Of a stretch of 64,000 nucleotides of DNA, positions 1 to 7,432 are shown in pieces. The stretch is from Staphylococcus sp. CAG:324. Its GTDB lineage: Bacteria > Bacillota_I > Bacilli_A > ML615J-28 > CAG-313. A model generated the notes under the pieces. It was not told where the DNA came from. It was given only the letters and a program-made list of their open reading frames with translations, and did not search any database. The stretch's first letter is position 1; the number at the start of each line of letters is the position of its first letter. The DNA is taken from assembly GCA_000433035.1 (NCBI GenBank), contig FR890812.1, positions 1 through 64,000 of the forward strand. The letters are read 5' to 3'. A program made the translations under genes and the position numbers.

Positions 1-32
1 GTAAACAAAAAAGAATAATAGAGGAGGAAGAT

Positions 33-422
33 ATGAAAAAGGTATTAGTAATGATTGGAATAGTTTTATGTTTATTTAGTATAACTTCTTGTAAACGAGA
101 AATACAGGAGGTAAATGTATATAGATTTTATGATAGTACGCCTAGAAAAATCATTGACAAAGAAGAGATAGTTGAACTAGAGAAAATGATATTAAATCAA
201 AAATACAAAAAAGATGATGAAAAAATTTATGAAAAAGAAAATTCAAATTATTGGTGGCTCTATTTTTTAGATGTAAATAATAAATTTATTGGTGATAGTA
301 ATCATTATGAAGTTCTAGAATCAGGTTATGTTTTTTATGTAAAGTATGTCAATGACCAAGAAATAGTGTATGTATCAAAAAATAAAATAGATTATCAAAA
401 ATTTTTAAGAGTAGTAGAATAG
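33..422 (+). CDS. Small putative lipoprotein, unknown function
   Basis: A 129-residue protein with a short Lys-rich N-terminus, a hydrophobic stretch and a lipobox-like SITSC around residues 17-21, so it is probably exported and lipid-anchored. A GAGGAGG Shine-Dalgarno ends about 5 nt before the ATG. The mature part is rich in Lys, Glu and Tyr, with a YWWLYF patch near residue 71. I do not recognise a family. It sits directly upstream of a broken exported-protein gene, in a region full of decaying small genes, so it may itself be accessory. Confidence 0.7.
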   Translation: MKKVLVMIGIVLCLFSITSCKREIQEVNVYRFYDSTPRKIIDKEEIVELEKMILNQKYKKDDEKIYEKENSNYWWLYFLDVNNKFIGDSNHYEVLESGYVFYVKYVNDQEIVYVSKNKIDYQKFLRVVE

Positions 423-451
423 GTTATGTTTTTAAAAAGGAGAGAAATTAA

Positions 452-1156
452 ATTGAAAAAACAAAATTAATTATTTTATTCATAATAGGTTTATTTACTA
501 TTACTTACACGAAAGAGAAATTTAAAATAAAAGCAGCTAGAGATAATTATGCAGAGGATACTGATTATTTTAATAGTAACATAGATCAAAATAGTGAGGA
601 ACAAATAAATTCTAATATCGAAATCAAGAAGAACATTCAGTTTGAATTGTTAGATTTTTTATGGTCTTGTTCTGGAAACGTAACGAAAACTAATGTATAT
701 ACACCAAAGGGAACTCCAGTAGAAGCATTAATTAATAAAAAAGAATTATCTAATAGGTAATATAATAAAAATAGAGATTTTCAAAGAGATAATTTTCCGA
801 ATGTTGTGGTTTTAGAAGAGCCTAGTAATCGATATAATTGTCATTCATATGCATGGTATAGTCAAGATACTGAAAATAATTTTGCTTGGATTCTTGATCT
901 TAAAATTTTTTATGAAGACTATAGTAATGAAGTTGAAGCATAAAAAACTTTAAATAATTTATATGAAAAAGCAATAGATGAAATTGTCAGTTTTTTTGAA
1001 CCAGATGTATTATATGAACATCTTCGACGCATGAGAACACTTGAATTTAGATATCCTGATGATTTAAAGAATTCAATATCAACAGGTTTTTTTCAAAAAT
1101 ATTTTTCTAATGATATAGAAATGCAAGATAAATTAAGTCAATTACCAAGATACTAA
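452..1156 (+). pseudogene. Broken gene for an exported protein with an NCHSYAW motif
   Basis: One frame can be read from 452 to the TAA at 1154-1156, interrupted by TAA at 758-760 and TAA at 941-943. The start is also damaged: TTG at 453 is out of frame with the body, and one more A in the A-run at 456-461 would restore MKKTKLIIL, a signal-peptide-like start. The middle reads NRYNCHSYAWYSQ, a Cys-His pattern I associate with small secreted Firmicutes proteins of papain-like or NlpC type; this family call is tentative. The Shine-Dalgarno AAGGAGAG is still present. At least three lesions make decay more likely than one sequencing error. Confidence 0.65.
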
Positions 1157-1262
1157 ATATGTAATTTATAAAAAACTAGCGAAGTAAGAAATTAGCATAA
1201 TATAATTCTAATAATTCAAATTATGAAGGACATAAATAAAAATTAAATATTAATACTTGCAT

Positions 1263-1300
1263 ACTCTAGGATGTTTAAATTCCTAGAGTTTTATATTTTT
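1263..1300 (+). terminator. Rho-independent terminator
   Basis: Perfect 9-bp stem ACTCTAGGA / TCCTAGAGT (1263-1271 with 1281-1289) with a 9-nt loop, followed by a T-rich run. It lies about 100 nt after the broken gene ending at 1156 and probably ended that transcript. Confidence 0.8.
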
Positions 1301-1372
1301 ATAGTTCCAAAAATTCCTAAATTTTAACCCATTTATTGAAATAAAGAAGTTTCTCAGCTAGGAGGCATTTTT

Positions 1373-1420
1373 ATGACAAACAAACAAAAATCTAGAATAA
1401 TTGAATTGAGAAAACAATGA
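1373..1420 (+). pseudogene. Remnant of a helix-turn-helix protein (15 codons)
   Basis: A strong GGAGG Shine-Dalgarno at 1361 precedes an ATG that encodes MTNKQKSRIIELRKQ and then stops at TGA 1418-1420. This start resembles the N-terminus of helix-turn-helix proteins carried by Firmicutes mobile elements, in which the next residues complete the DNA-binding helices. Nothing downstream continues it in any frame that I can see. It is best read as the stub of a truncated gene. The open frame at 1417-1608 shows no features of a real protein. Confidence 0.4.
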
Positions 1421-1691
1421 AATTTATTATTATGATAAATTCAGTATTCATATTTAATAAATTCCAATTTATTGGATGTGCATTTGTATTAAACTATATC
1501 GTTCTTGTCATTGAAAATGAAGTCGTATTTTATCATAAGATAAGTACGATTTTTTATATTTTATATAAAGTTGATAAATATCTATATATTTTGTCAATTT
1601 TAGACTAGAATTAACTTCAAAAATCTTGGTGAAAAATTAAATGTAAAAATATATAAATTATCGTAGTTTTCTTTTTTTTATTGTTAAAATA

Positions 1692-1700
1692 TGGTATAAT
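1692..1700 (+). promoter_or_regulatory. Extended -10 promoter element
   Basis: TGGTATAAT fits an extended -10 (TGn-TATAAT) and lies 22 nt upstream of the small broken ORF at 1722. No convincing -35 is visible. Confidence 0.45.
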
Positions 1701-1721
1701 ATTTGTATCAAGATTAGTTTA

Positions 1722-1856
1722 ATGAAATTAGAGATGTATAATGAAGTGATTGAAGAGTATGTGGATAATTTATAGCAAACATTAAAAGAACTTCATCAAA
1801 ATTTATATTTGATGTTAAAAGATATAGACGAAATATGGCAAAATGCAAAGGAATAA
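1722..1856 (+). pseudogene. Small helical protein gene with an internal stop
   Basis: ATG at 1722 opens a 44-codon frame with one internal TAG at 1773-1775 and a final TAA at 1854-1856. The conceptual product is a short amphipathic helix ending in an IWQNAKE stretch. Its size, helical character and single Trp recall the small WXG100/LXG partner proteins of type VII secretion loci, but the match is too short to assert. It precedes two immunity-like genes, which fits a decayed toxin locus. No Shine-Dalgarno is obvious. Confidence 0.35.
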
Positions 1857-1951
1857 ATTTATAGTTTTTAAAAGAAAACAAAAATTATACAAAACCTCAA
1901 TTAAATTTGAAACAGTATTAAAACAATAAGTAGTTGAAAGAGGAGGAAATT

Positions 1952-2494
1952 ATGAAATCATATGCATCAAATCCTGGAATGTTAAAATTTTCAAAGAAAA
2001 AATTTAAAGAAGTGGCTCTTCTATTAGACCCAACTAAAGCAAAATTCTTTTTAAAGAAAAAGAGTTGGATTAAAAAACAAATTGCTACTGGTGATATTCA
2101 ACCAGCTATGGTTATCTCAATTGATCCTTTAGTTATCTCTTGTTATTCTGACGAACTAGATGCTGTCATTTTGCTTGAATTTCCTAAAGAATTAGCAGTA
2201 AAATATCAATTCAAGTTAAACGAACGTCTTGTAACTTGTAATTGGTATATGGCTAAAAATATGTTTGCTTATTCGGATGATTTAATTATTGGACCGAATT
2301 GTAGTGGTAATTGGCGTGATGTTTATCCATTGTTAGGATTATTTGTATGTAAAGATGAAAATGCTTATTATGAAAATACCAATCTGTTTAAAGATGAAGA
2401 TTATGAGTATTTAATGAAATTGACAACATCATATTTAGAAAAAAAGCCTAATAGTTATCGTGATGGATTCTTTTTCTTGTATAATGATTTATAA
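1952..2494 (+). CDS. Hypothetical cytoplasmic protein, possibly immunity-like
   Basis: The start is placed at ATG 1952 because AGGAGG (1941-1946) lies 5 nt before it; the upstream TTG at 1934 is 5' of that Shine-Dalgarno. The product has 180 residues, no signal peptide and no membrane segment, with a basic N-terminal third and an acidic, aromatic C-terminal third. A central DAVILLEFP strand and a GNWRDVYPLLGLFV segment suggest a compact alpha/beta domain. I do not recognise a named family. A position after a WXG-like fragment and before another small protein is typical of immunity genes in polymorphic-toxin loci, but no toxin gene is present, so this role is inference. Confidence 0.65.
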   Translation: MKSYASNPGMLKFSKKKFKEVALLLDPTKAKFFLKKKSWIKKQIATGDIQPAMVISIDPLVISCYSDELDAVILLEFPKELAVKYQFKLNERLVTCNWYMAKNMFAYSDDLIIGPNCSGNWRDVYPLLGLFVCKDENAYYENTNLFKDEDYEYLMKLTTSYLEKKPNSYRDGFFFLYNDL

Positions 2495-2510
2495 AAAGAG
2501 GTGAATAAAA

Positions 2511-2945
2511 ATGAATTATAAAAAAATAAGTCAAACATTATTAGATTTAGGGTATATTGATGATAGGAGATTGCTGTGCCATTCTAATGCAAATGTTGCA
2601 GAAACTAGAAACTATGGTGTCTTTATGAAAGTAACTAGTACTTATCAAGGTAATCTTCCACGCTTTATGATTTTATCAATCAAAGATGATAAACTTTATA
2701 TTTCTTTTGCAAAAGCATTTGGTGGCTTTAAAGCTTATTATGCATTTATTGAATTATCTAAAATCCATTTTATCAATCATAAGATAATTAATCAATTAAC
2801 AGATCAATATTATTTAATGGTTGATGCTGATGGTGGTCAATATCCATTTTATATTAATGTGACGAAAAACAGGAAAGATGGGAAAGCTTTAGTTGATGCA
2901 ATTATTGAATATCATAATCAATTAAATCAAGGAAACAAAGAATAA
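2511..2945 (+). CDS. Hypothetical protein with PH-like pattern
   Basis: A 144-residue soluble protein starting 16 nt after the previous stop, with AGAGGTG as Shine-Dalgarno, so the two genes are probably co-transcribed. The central part alternates short hydrophobic strands (FMILSI, KLYISF, YYAFIEL, YYLMVD, FYINV) and ends in one amphipathic helix, the order expected of a PH-like barrel. This fold suggestion is pattern-based only. The function is unknown; with its neighbour it may be a toxin-immunity or accessory pair. Confidence 0.6.
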   Translation: MNYKKISQTLLDLGYIDDRRLLCHSNANVAETRNYGVFMKVTSTYQGNLPRFMILSIKDDKLYISFAKAFGGFKAYYAFIELSKIHFINHKIINQLTDQYYLMVDADGGQYPFYINVTKNRKDGKALVDAIIEYHNQLNQGNKE

Positions 2946-2955
2946 TTATGTTTAT

Positions 2956-2994
2956 AAATATTCAATTATTAAAAAAGAATAATTTAAATATTTT
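2956..2994 (+). terminator. Weak AT-only terminator hairpin
   Basis: AAATATT-C-AATTATT pairs with AATAATT-T-AAATATT across a 7-nt A-rich loop and is followed by TTTTATT. It lies 10 nt after the gene ending at 2945. The stem is entirely A-T, so it may be inefficient. Confidence 0.4.
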
Positions 2995-3050
2995 ATTGTC
3001 ATAGGACAAATATTGAATATTACTTTTGTCTATAAATTTACACTAAAAAA

Positions 3051-3160
3051 TGGTATAATAATATAAAGATAATTAGGTTTTGTATAATTCCTATAGGGTT
3101 GCATATATCAATAGGTACTAAATATGAGAAAACTCTAAATAAGATAGAGAGATATATCAA
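3051..3160 (+). promoter_or_regulatory. Promoter and structured leader, copy A
   Basis: TGGTATAAT (3051-3059) is an extended -10. About 40 nt on, TTGCATATATC (3099-3109) can pair with GATATATCAA (3151-3160), leaving one bulged C. Inside lies a 5-bp hairpin CTCTA / TAGAG (3133-3137 with 3145-3149). The same plan, with different hairpin sequence, recurs at 3933-4040. The rest of 2946-3283 shows no gene. The leader ends 123 nt before the DUF3788 gene it may control. No known riboswitch class was recognised. Confidence 0.5.
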
Positions 3161-3283
3161 AATTAAACGGAATAAGATAAATTTAATAGAGGTAATATTA
3201 TATTAACTAAAAAAAGAAAAGGATTTATATTAAATTATTATAGTAGTTTATAGAATTGAAGAAATTATAAAGGAGAAACGAAT

Positions 3284-3697
3284 ATGCTGGATAAAATACC
3301 TAATGCAGAAGAGATGACTGCTTTAGTCGGTAAATCATTATTTGATATATGGAATAAACTGTGTATTTTAATTGATGAAAAGTATGACATGGAATGTTTA
3401 TGGAACAAAGGTGGTAAAGTGTGGACTTATGAGTATAAATATCGTCGTGGCGGAAAAACGCTTTGTGCATTATATGCAAGGGAAAACTGTATAGGATTTA
3501 TGATTATCTTAGGGAAAGATGAACAATTAAAATTTGATACAGATAGAAATAATTATTCAAAAGAAGTGCAAAAAGTCTATGATGAAACTAAAACCTATCA
3601 CGACGGAAAATGGTTGATGTTTGAGCCAACAGATACAGCCTTATTTGATGATTTTGTTAAACTGTTGGGAATAAAAAGAAAACCCAACAGAAAGTAA
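3284..3697 (+). CDS. DUF3788 family protein
   Basis: A 137-residue cytoplasmic protein with AAAGGAGAA before the ATG. The WTYEYKYRRGGKTLCALYA stretch near residues 47-65, followed by a GFMIILGKDE segment and a C-terminal YHDGKWLMF, is the pattern of DUF3788, a small Firmicutes family of unknown function. It is isolated: a structured leader lies upstream and a GC-rich inverted repeat downstream, so it appears to be a single-gene unit. The length is normal for the family and the reading frame is intact. Confidence 0.8.
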   Translation: MLDKIPNAEEMTALVGKSLFDIWNKLCILIDEKYDMECLWNKGGKVWTYEYKYRRGGKTLCALYARENCIGFMIILGKDEQLKFDTDRNNYSKEVQKVYDETKTYHDGKWLMFEPTDTALFDDFVKLLGIKRKPNRK

Positions 3698-3753
3698 TGA
3701 TTTTATATTTATTGATATAAATACAAATCTGAGGTTGTGCAGTAGATAAGTTC

Positions 3754-3870
3754 AAAATCTCTCAGACAGACAAAGTGATCTAGACGTGGTGGCGGTCGAA
3801 GACATCAAGCCATGACAGCGAAGCTGTCAAATGTCTGGTTCACTTTGTCTTTTGATTTTTAGAGAAATTT
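3754..3870 (+). repeat. GC-rich nested inverted repeat (structured RNA, MITE-like or terminator)
   Basis: Nested arms: AAAATCTCT (3754-3762) with AGAGAAATTT (3861-3870, imperfect); AGACAAAGTGA with TCACTTTGTCT (3768-3778 with 3840-3850, perfect 11 bp); AGACAT with ATGTCT (3800-3805 with 3831-3836); TGACAGC-GAA-GCTGTCA (3813-3829). The core is far richer in GC than its surroundings. T-rich sequence follows the 11-bp arm, so it could terminate the DUF3788 transcript, but the internal hairpins go beyond a simple terminator. Confidence 0.6.
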
Positions 3871-3932
3871 AATGAAAAATATATATTAATTAGACCTATT
3901 TCATTGAATTAATAGGATTTTAGGATAAAAAG

Positions 3933-4040
3933 TGGTATAATATGTTTGTTTATAAAAATATAACTTTTATGTTGTCTATAAGGGGTTGAATATATCCCTT
4001 CTTATGAATAACCAAAAAGTAGGTTAGTAAGATATATCAA
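3933..4040 (+). promoter_or_regulatory. Promoter and structured leader, copy B
   Basis: TGGTATAAT at 3933-3941 is followed about 40 nt on by CTATAAGGGG, then TTGAATATATC (3986-3996), which can pair with GATATATCAA (4031-4040) with one bulged A. The internal hairpin TAACC / GGTTA (4009-4013 with 4022-4026) sits where copy A has CTCTA / TAGAG. The leader ends 41 nt before the ATG of a broken lipoprotein gene. Downstream of the inverted repeat at 3754-3870, nothing else is visible up to 4081. Confidence 0.5.
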
Positions 4041-4081
4041 AATATATTGACCAATGAGGATGATAAAAGAAGTGTAAATTA

Positions 4082-4551
4082 ATGAGGAAAATAATGATAT
4101 TCTTTTTATCATTATTTGGATTATGTTTAGTAGGTTGTGATACAAACATTACATCATTACCAAAAGAAATGCTTGATGATTTTGTAATTACTTTAACATT
4201 TGATTTTAATGGCTATTATGATTTGAAGACTGGAGTTTTAAAAAACGGATATTATGAATTAGATTGTAAATATGAAACAATTTTGTTATTTAGCGAAGAT
4301 GAATTAAAGGAAACATAGGAATTATTCTTATTAGGGTCGATAGATAGATGGTCAGAAAAATGACTGTTAGTGATGAACTAGTTGTACCTTCATATACTAT
4401 AGGTATTTCCTTTATTGCAGAGGGTAATACTATTACTGTTGATTTTTACGGAGTATTCTCCATTCCTTTAGATGAATGGGAAGATAGTGTTAGATTAGGT
4501 AAATCATATTATAAGATTGTTAATGAATATATAAAATCTAGTGATGAATAG
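4082..4551 (+). pseudogene. Broken small lipoprotein gene
   Basis: ATG 4082 opens a lipoprotein start (hydrophobic stretch, lipobox LVGC) that stops at TAG 4316-4318. The frame then continues as ELFLLGSIDRWSEK to a TGA at 4361. Adding one A to the run at 4356-4360 would join it to the frame that runs to the TAG ending at 4551. The combined product would be about 155 residues. Two lesions, one nonsense and one homopolymer frameshift, separate the halves. I recognise no family. Sequencing error in the homopolymer is possible but would not explain the TAG. Confidence 0.65.
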
Positions 4552-4734
4552 AAGTCTTTACTAGAAAACCAAAATGTATATGAGTAATCAGGACAAAGGT
4601 GGTAAAATACTAATATGTAAAAGGGAAATTAGATAAAAATATTGATTTAAAGAATAGTCTTTTTAATATAATAAAATAAAATTTGCACTTTATAAAAGTA
4701 ATTTGTTACAAATAAACATTTTTTCTTCTTTACG

Positions 4735-4777
4735 TTGTTCATTTTACACATTTTATTTGATAAAATTGATGTGTAAA
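4735..4777 (+). promoter_or_regulatory. Promoter with palindromic operator for the TetR cassette
   Basis: TTTACACAT (4743-4751) and ATGTGTAAA (4769-4777) form a perfect 9-bp inverted repeat with a 17-bp spacer that holds a second nested arm, TTTTAT / ATAAAA. A TTGTTC -35 (4735) and a TAAAAT-like -10 (4761) overlap it. The next two genes include a TetR regulator, so this is its probable autoregulatory operator. The rest of 4552-4734 shows nothing recognisable. Confidence 0.6.
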
Positions 4778-4799
4778 GTTCATAAAGGAGGAAAAAAGA

Positions 4800-5156
4800 A
4801 TGAACACAGATAAAATTTTTGCAGAAGCGATTGCAAATGAATATTCAAAAAAGGAAACATCTAAAGTAATTGCCTTAAAGAAGTTAGATAATAAGGTTAA
4901 AACACCAGTGAATATTTTTACTTATACATTTGGTATTATTTCAGCACTTATATTAGGTTTAGGAATGTGCTTATGTATGAAGGTAATTGGTGATGGGTCT
5001 ACACTTTGGTTTATATTTGGTATTATTATAGGTTTAATAGGAATTTTAGGTGCATCAACGAATTATTTTTTCTATAAAAAGTTGTTAAATAGCAGAAAAG
5101 AAAAATATGCTGGCGATATTATAGAATTAGCAAAAAGAATTAGCGAAGGAGATTAA
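4800..5156 (+). CDS. Small membrane protein paired with a TetR regulator
   Basis: 118 residues with two predicted membrane helices, roughly residues 42-62 and 70-92, flanked by charged N- and C-terminal segments that should lie in the cytoplasm. AAAGGAGG precedes the ATG. Similar proteins in Firmicutes are often labelled dihydropteridine reductase, a label nothing in this sequence supports. It is the first gene after a palindromic operator and lies 8 nt before a TetR gene, so it is the likely regulated target. Its function is unknown; a role in membrane stress or drug response is a guess from context. Confidence 0.7.
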   Translation: MNTDKIFAEAIANEYSKKETSKVIALKKLDNKVKTPVNIFTYTFGIISALILGLGMCLCMKVIGDGSTLWFIFGIIIGLIGILGASTNYFFYKKLLNSRKEKYAGDIIELAKRISEGD

Positions 5157-5164
5157 ATAAATTT

Positions 5165-5752
5165 ATGGGCAGTAATTTGAATAAACACGAGAGCAAGTAT
5201 TTTAATACTGCCCGTTATATGAATGAAGCGCTTATGCATTTATTAGAAACAAAGGAATATGCATACATAACAATCAAAGAAGTATGTGAAAAGGCTGGAG
5301 TAAATCGATCTACTTTTTATCTTCACTATGAATCAATGGATGATTTGTTAATTGAAAGTATGGAGAATATGTTTAAAGAATTAAAAAATAAGTATTCTTA
5401 TGATTTGGAAATAGATGAAAAACTGAAAAGTGGGACATTAGAAGATTTAATGCTTTATACTCCCGAGTATTCCAAACCATATTTATCTTTTATAAAGGAA
5501 AATAAAAAGTCATTTATGGTTGCTCTTCAACATCAAGAGTTATTTAAAGTTGAGGATACATTTGGTAAATTGTATGAAGATATCTTTGAACCTATTATGT
5601 TAAAATTTGAAATTCCCGATGAAGAAAAGAAATACGTAATTAAATATTATATGAGTGGCATTCATGCAATTATAATTGAATGGATTAAAGGTGGTTGTGT
5701 AGAAGAAATAGAATTTATTGCCAATTTAATTGCAAAATATGTATATAAATAA
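5165..5752 (+). CDS. TetR/AcrR family transcriptional regulator
   Basis: 195 residues. The N-terminal TetR helix-turn-helix spans about residues 15-60, with the conserved ITIKEVCEKAGVNRSTFYLH pattern. The C-terminal ligand domain (about 90-190) is of the DhaS-like type common in Firmicutes. The gene starts 8 nt after the membrane-protein gene, so the two share the operator at 4743-4777. Family knowledge predicts a dimeric repressor released by a small ligand; the ligand is unknown. The Shine-Dalgarno is weak, which suggests translational coupling. A terminator follows. Confidence 0.9.
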   Translation: MGSNLNKHESKYFNTARYMNEALMHLLETKEYAYITIKEVCEKAGVNRSTFYLHYESMDDLLIESMENMFKELKNKYSYDLEIDEKLKSGTLEDLMLYTPEYSKPYLSFIKENKKSFMVALQHQELFKVEDTFGKLYEDIFEPIMLKFEIPDEEKKYVIKYYMSGIHAIIIEWIKGGCVEEIEFIANLIAKYVYK

Positions 5753-5790
5753 TTAGTTGGTTTATATGCAATCTATAGAAAAGATGAAAG

Positions 5791-5853
5791 AGAGCACAAA
5801 TATGAACGGATATCTGTCAAGTAGATGTCAGTTTAATAATGTGTTCTTTTTTT
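5791..5853 (+). terminator. Terminator after tetR
   Basis: AGAGCACA (5791-5798) pairs with TGTGTTCT (5840-5847), including one G-T pair, around a long loop, and seven T follow. It ends the two-gene TetR unit. Confidence 0.6.
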
Positions 5854-5913
5854 ATAAAACTTTTCAAAATAATCGGATAAAAAGCTGTCTTTTTTTATGA
5901 TAAGGTGATAATG

Positions 5914-5942
5914 TTGAAAAATATCTCATAATTTGTTATAAT
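5914..5942 (+). promoter_or_regulatory. Sigma-A-type promoter
   Basis: TTGAAA (5914-5919), a 17-nt spacer, then TATAAT (5937-5942), 32 nt before the ATG of the 5'-nucleotidase gene. Confidence 0.8.
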
Positions 5943-5974
5943 ATTTATGATAATTATAATAAAGGAGAAATGAA

Positions 5975-7432
5975 ATGAGAAAGTTTTTTTACTTATGCAT
6001 TATAACTTGCTTTTTATTATTTGTTTCTAGTTGTGAAACAACCAATAAGCTTGTTAGTGAATTAACAATAATTTCTGTAAATGATTTTCATGGTGCATTA
6101 GATGAGTCTGATGGTAAATATGGTGTAGCAAGACTTGCTAGTTCAATTTCAGCTGAAGAAAAAAATGCAGAGGCTTCTGTTTTGATATCAGCTGGTGATA
6201 TGTTTCAAGGTACGGCTTTGTCAAATTATGATCATGGTAAAACTGTGATTGACATTATGAATAAGATGAAATTTGATGCAATGGTCATTGGCAACCATGA
6301 ATTTGATTGGGGCTTTGAAGAAATATATCAATATGTTGATGGTAGTGATGAGAATGGTGAAGCAACTTTTCCTTTTTTAGGATGTAATATTATTGAAAAA
6401 AATACGGGTCAAAGACCTGAAGGAGTAGATGCATATCAAATTGTCAACCGTGGTGGTCTAAAAATCGCGATTGTTGGTTATATGGGAGAAGGTAACGAAA
6501 GCGATATTGCGGAAGCCATGATTGGGGATTATCAATTTGCTAATCCAATTCCTTATATTAAATCGACAATTTCTGATTTAAGGGTGAATCAAGGTGTTGA
6601 TGTGGTGATTGTTTCAGGACATGAAGGAAATGATTCAAATCAGATGTTAGCATCGCTAGAAGGGGATGAGAGAGTAGATGCAATTATTAATGCACATACT
6701 CATTCAACTTATAGTGGAACGATTACTAGAACTGATGGAATAAAAATTCCTTATGTTCAAGCAGGTAGTGCTGGAGAAAAATTTGGATTAATTAAATTAA
6801 GTATTGATCAAGATACCAAACAAGTAACAGGAGGAACGGCAGAGGTTAAATACAATCTTTCTAAAACTGAAGATTCAACGATTAAGACAATTGTTTCTAA
6901 TTTAAAAGAAGAAACTTTGCCTGTATTTGGACGGGTTATTGGCATTGCTAATGAATATGTTGATCGATATGGTGCGGCAGATTGGGCTGCCACAGCGTTA
7001 AAGGAATATGCAACAACCGATATTGCTGTCATTAATATTGGTGGAATTAGAGCACAAGCTTTTCCAATTGAACAGGGAACAAATATTACTGTTTCTAAGA
7101 TATATGAAATTATGCCATTTGATAATGTTTTAAAAACAGTTGATTTGAAAGGATCAGACGTAAGAATTTTAGTCAATAAAAGCGATTTTGTTATGAGTAG
7201 TAATGTATATCAAGATCGTGCTACGGGACTAATTTATATTAATGGTGAAGTACTTGATAATGATAAAATGTATTCAGTAGCAACAATTGATTATATTTTT
7301 GATAAACCAGAAAATCCATTTTTAGGAGGAGAAAATATTTCTAATACTGGTATTTTATTTAGAGATATTTTAATTCAAACGGTAGAAAAAGATGGTACAA
7401 TTATCATTCCAATAAGAGGTAAAAATGAGTAA
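5975..7432 (+). CDS. Lipoprotein 5'-nucleotidase / cyclic phosphodiesterase
   Basis: 485 residues. It has a signal peptide with lipobox VSSC near residue 20, so it should be anchored outside the membrane. The metallophosphatase domain shows NDFHG, GDMFQG, GNHEFDWG, SGHEGN and NAHTHS, the dimetal ligands of the family. The C-terminal 5'-nucleotidase substrate domain covers about residues 310-480. It belongs with UshA/YfkN enzymes that strip phosphate from external nucleotides so that nucleosides can be taken up. AAAGGAG precedes the ATG and a good promoter lies upstream. The gene overlaps the following degV by 8 nt, so they form an operon. Exact substrate preference cannot be read from sequence. 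Confidence 0.92.
   Translation: MRKFFYLCIITCFLLFVSSCETTNKLVSELTIISVNDFHGALDESDGKYGVARLASSISAEEKNAEASVLISAGDMFQGTALSNYDHGKTVIDIMNKMKFDAMVIGNHEFDWGFEEIYQYVDGSDENGEATFPFLGCNIIEKNTGQRPEGVDAYQIVNRGGLKIAIVGYMGEGNESDIAEAMIGDYQFANPIPYIKSTISDLRVNQGVDVVIVSGHEGNDSNQMLASLEGDERVDAIINAHTHSTYSGTITRTDGIKIPYVQAGSAGEKFGLIKLSIDQDTKQVTGGTAEVKYNLSKTEDSTIKTIVSNLKEETLPVFGRVIGIANEYVDRYGAADWAATALKEYATTDIAVINIGGIRAQAFPIEQGTNITVSKIYEIMPFDNVLKTVDLKGSDVRILVNKSDFVMSSNVYQDRATGLIYINGEVLDNDKMYSVATIDYIFDKPENPFLGGENISNTGILFRDILIQTVEKDGTIIIPIRGKNE

Noticed and set aside
452..1156. Stop-codon recoding that would let the whole frame be translated
   Set aside because: TAA and TAG end many normal genes here, and the start codon is also broken, so decay is simpler than readthrough.
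1417..1608. A 63-codon open frame
   Set aside because: No Shine-Dalgarno, low-complexity hydrophobic product and overlap with a gene stub; it looks like chance in AT-rich DNA.
6808..7176. 122-codon minus-strand frame inside the 5'-nucleotidase gene
   Set aside because: It is fully covered by conserved coding sequence on the other strand and has no family pattern.
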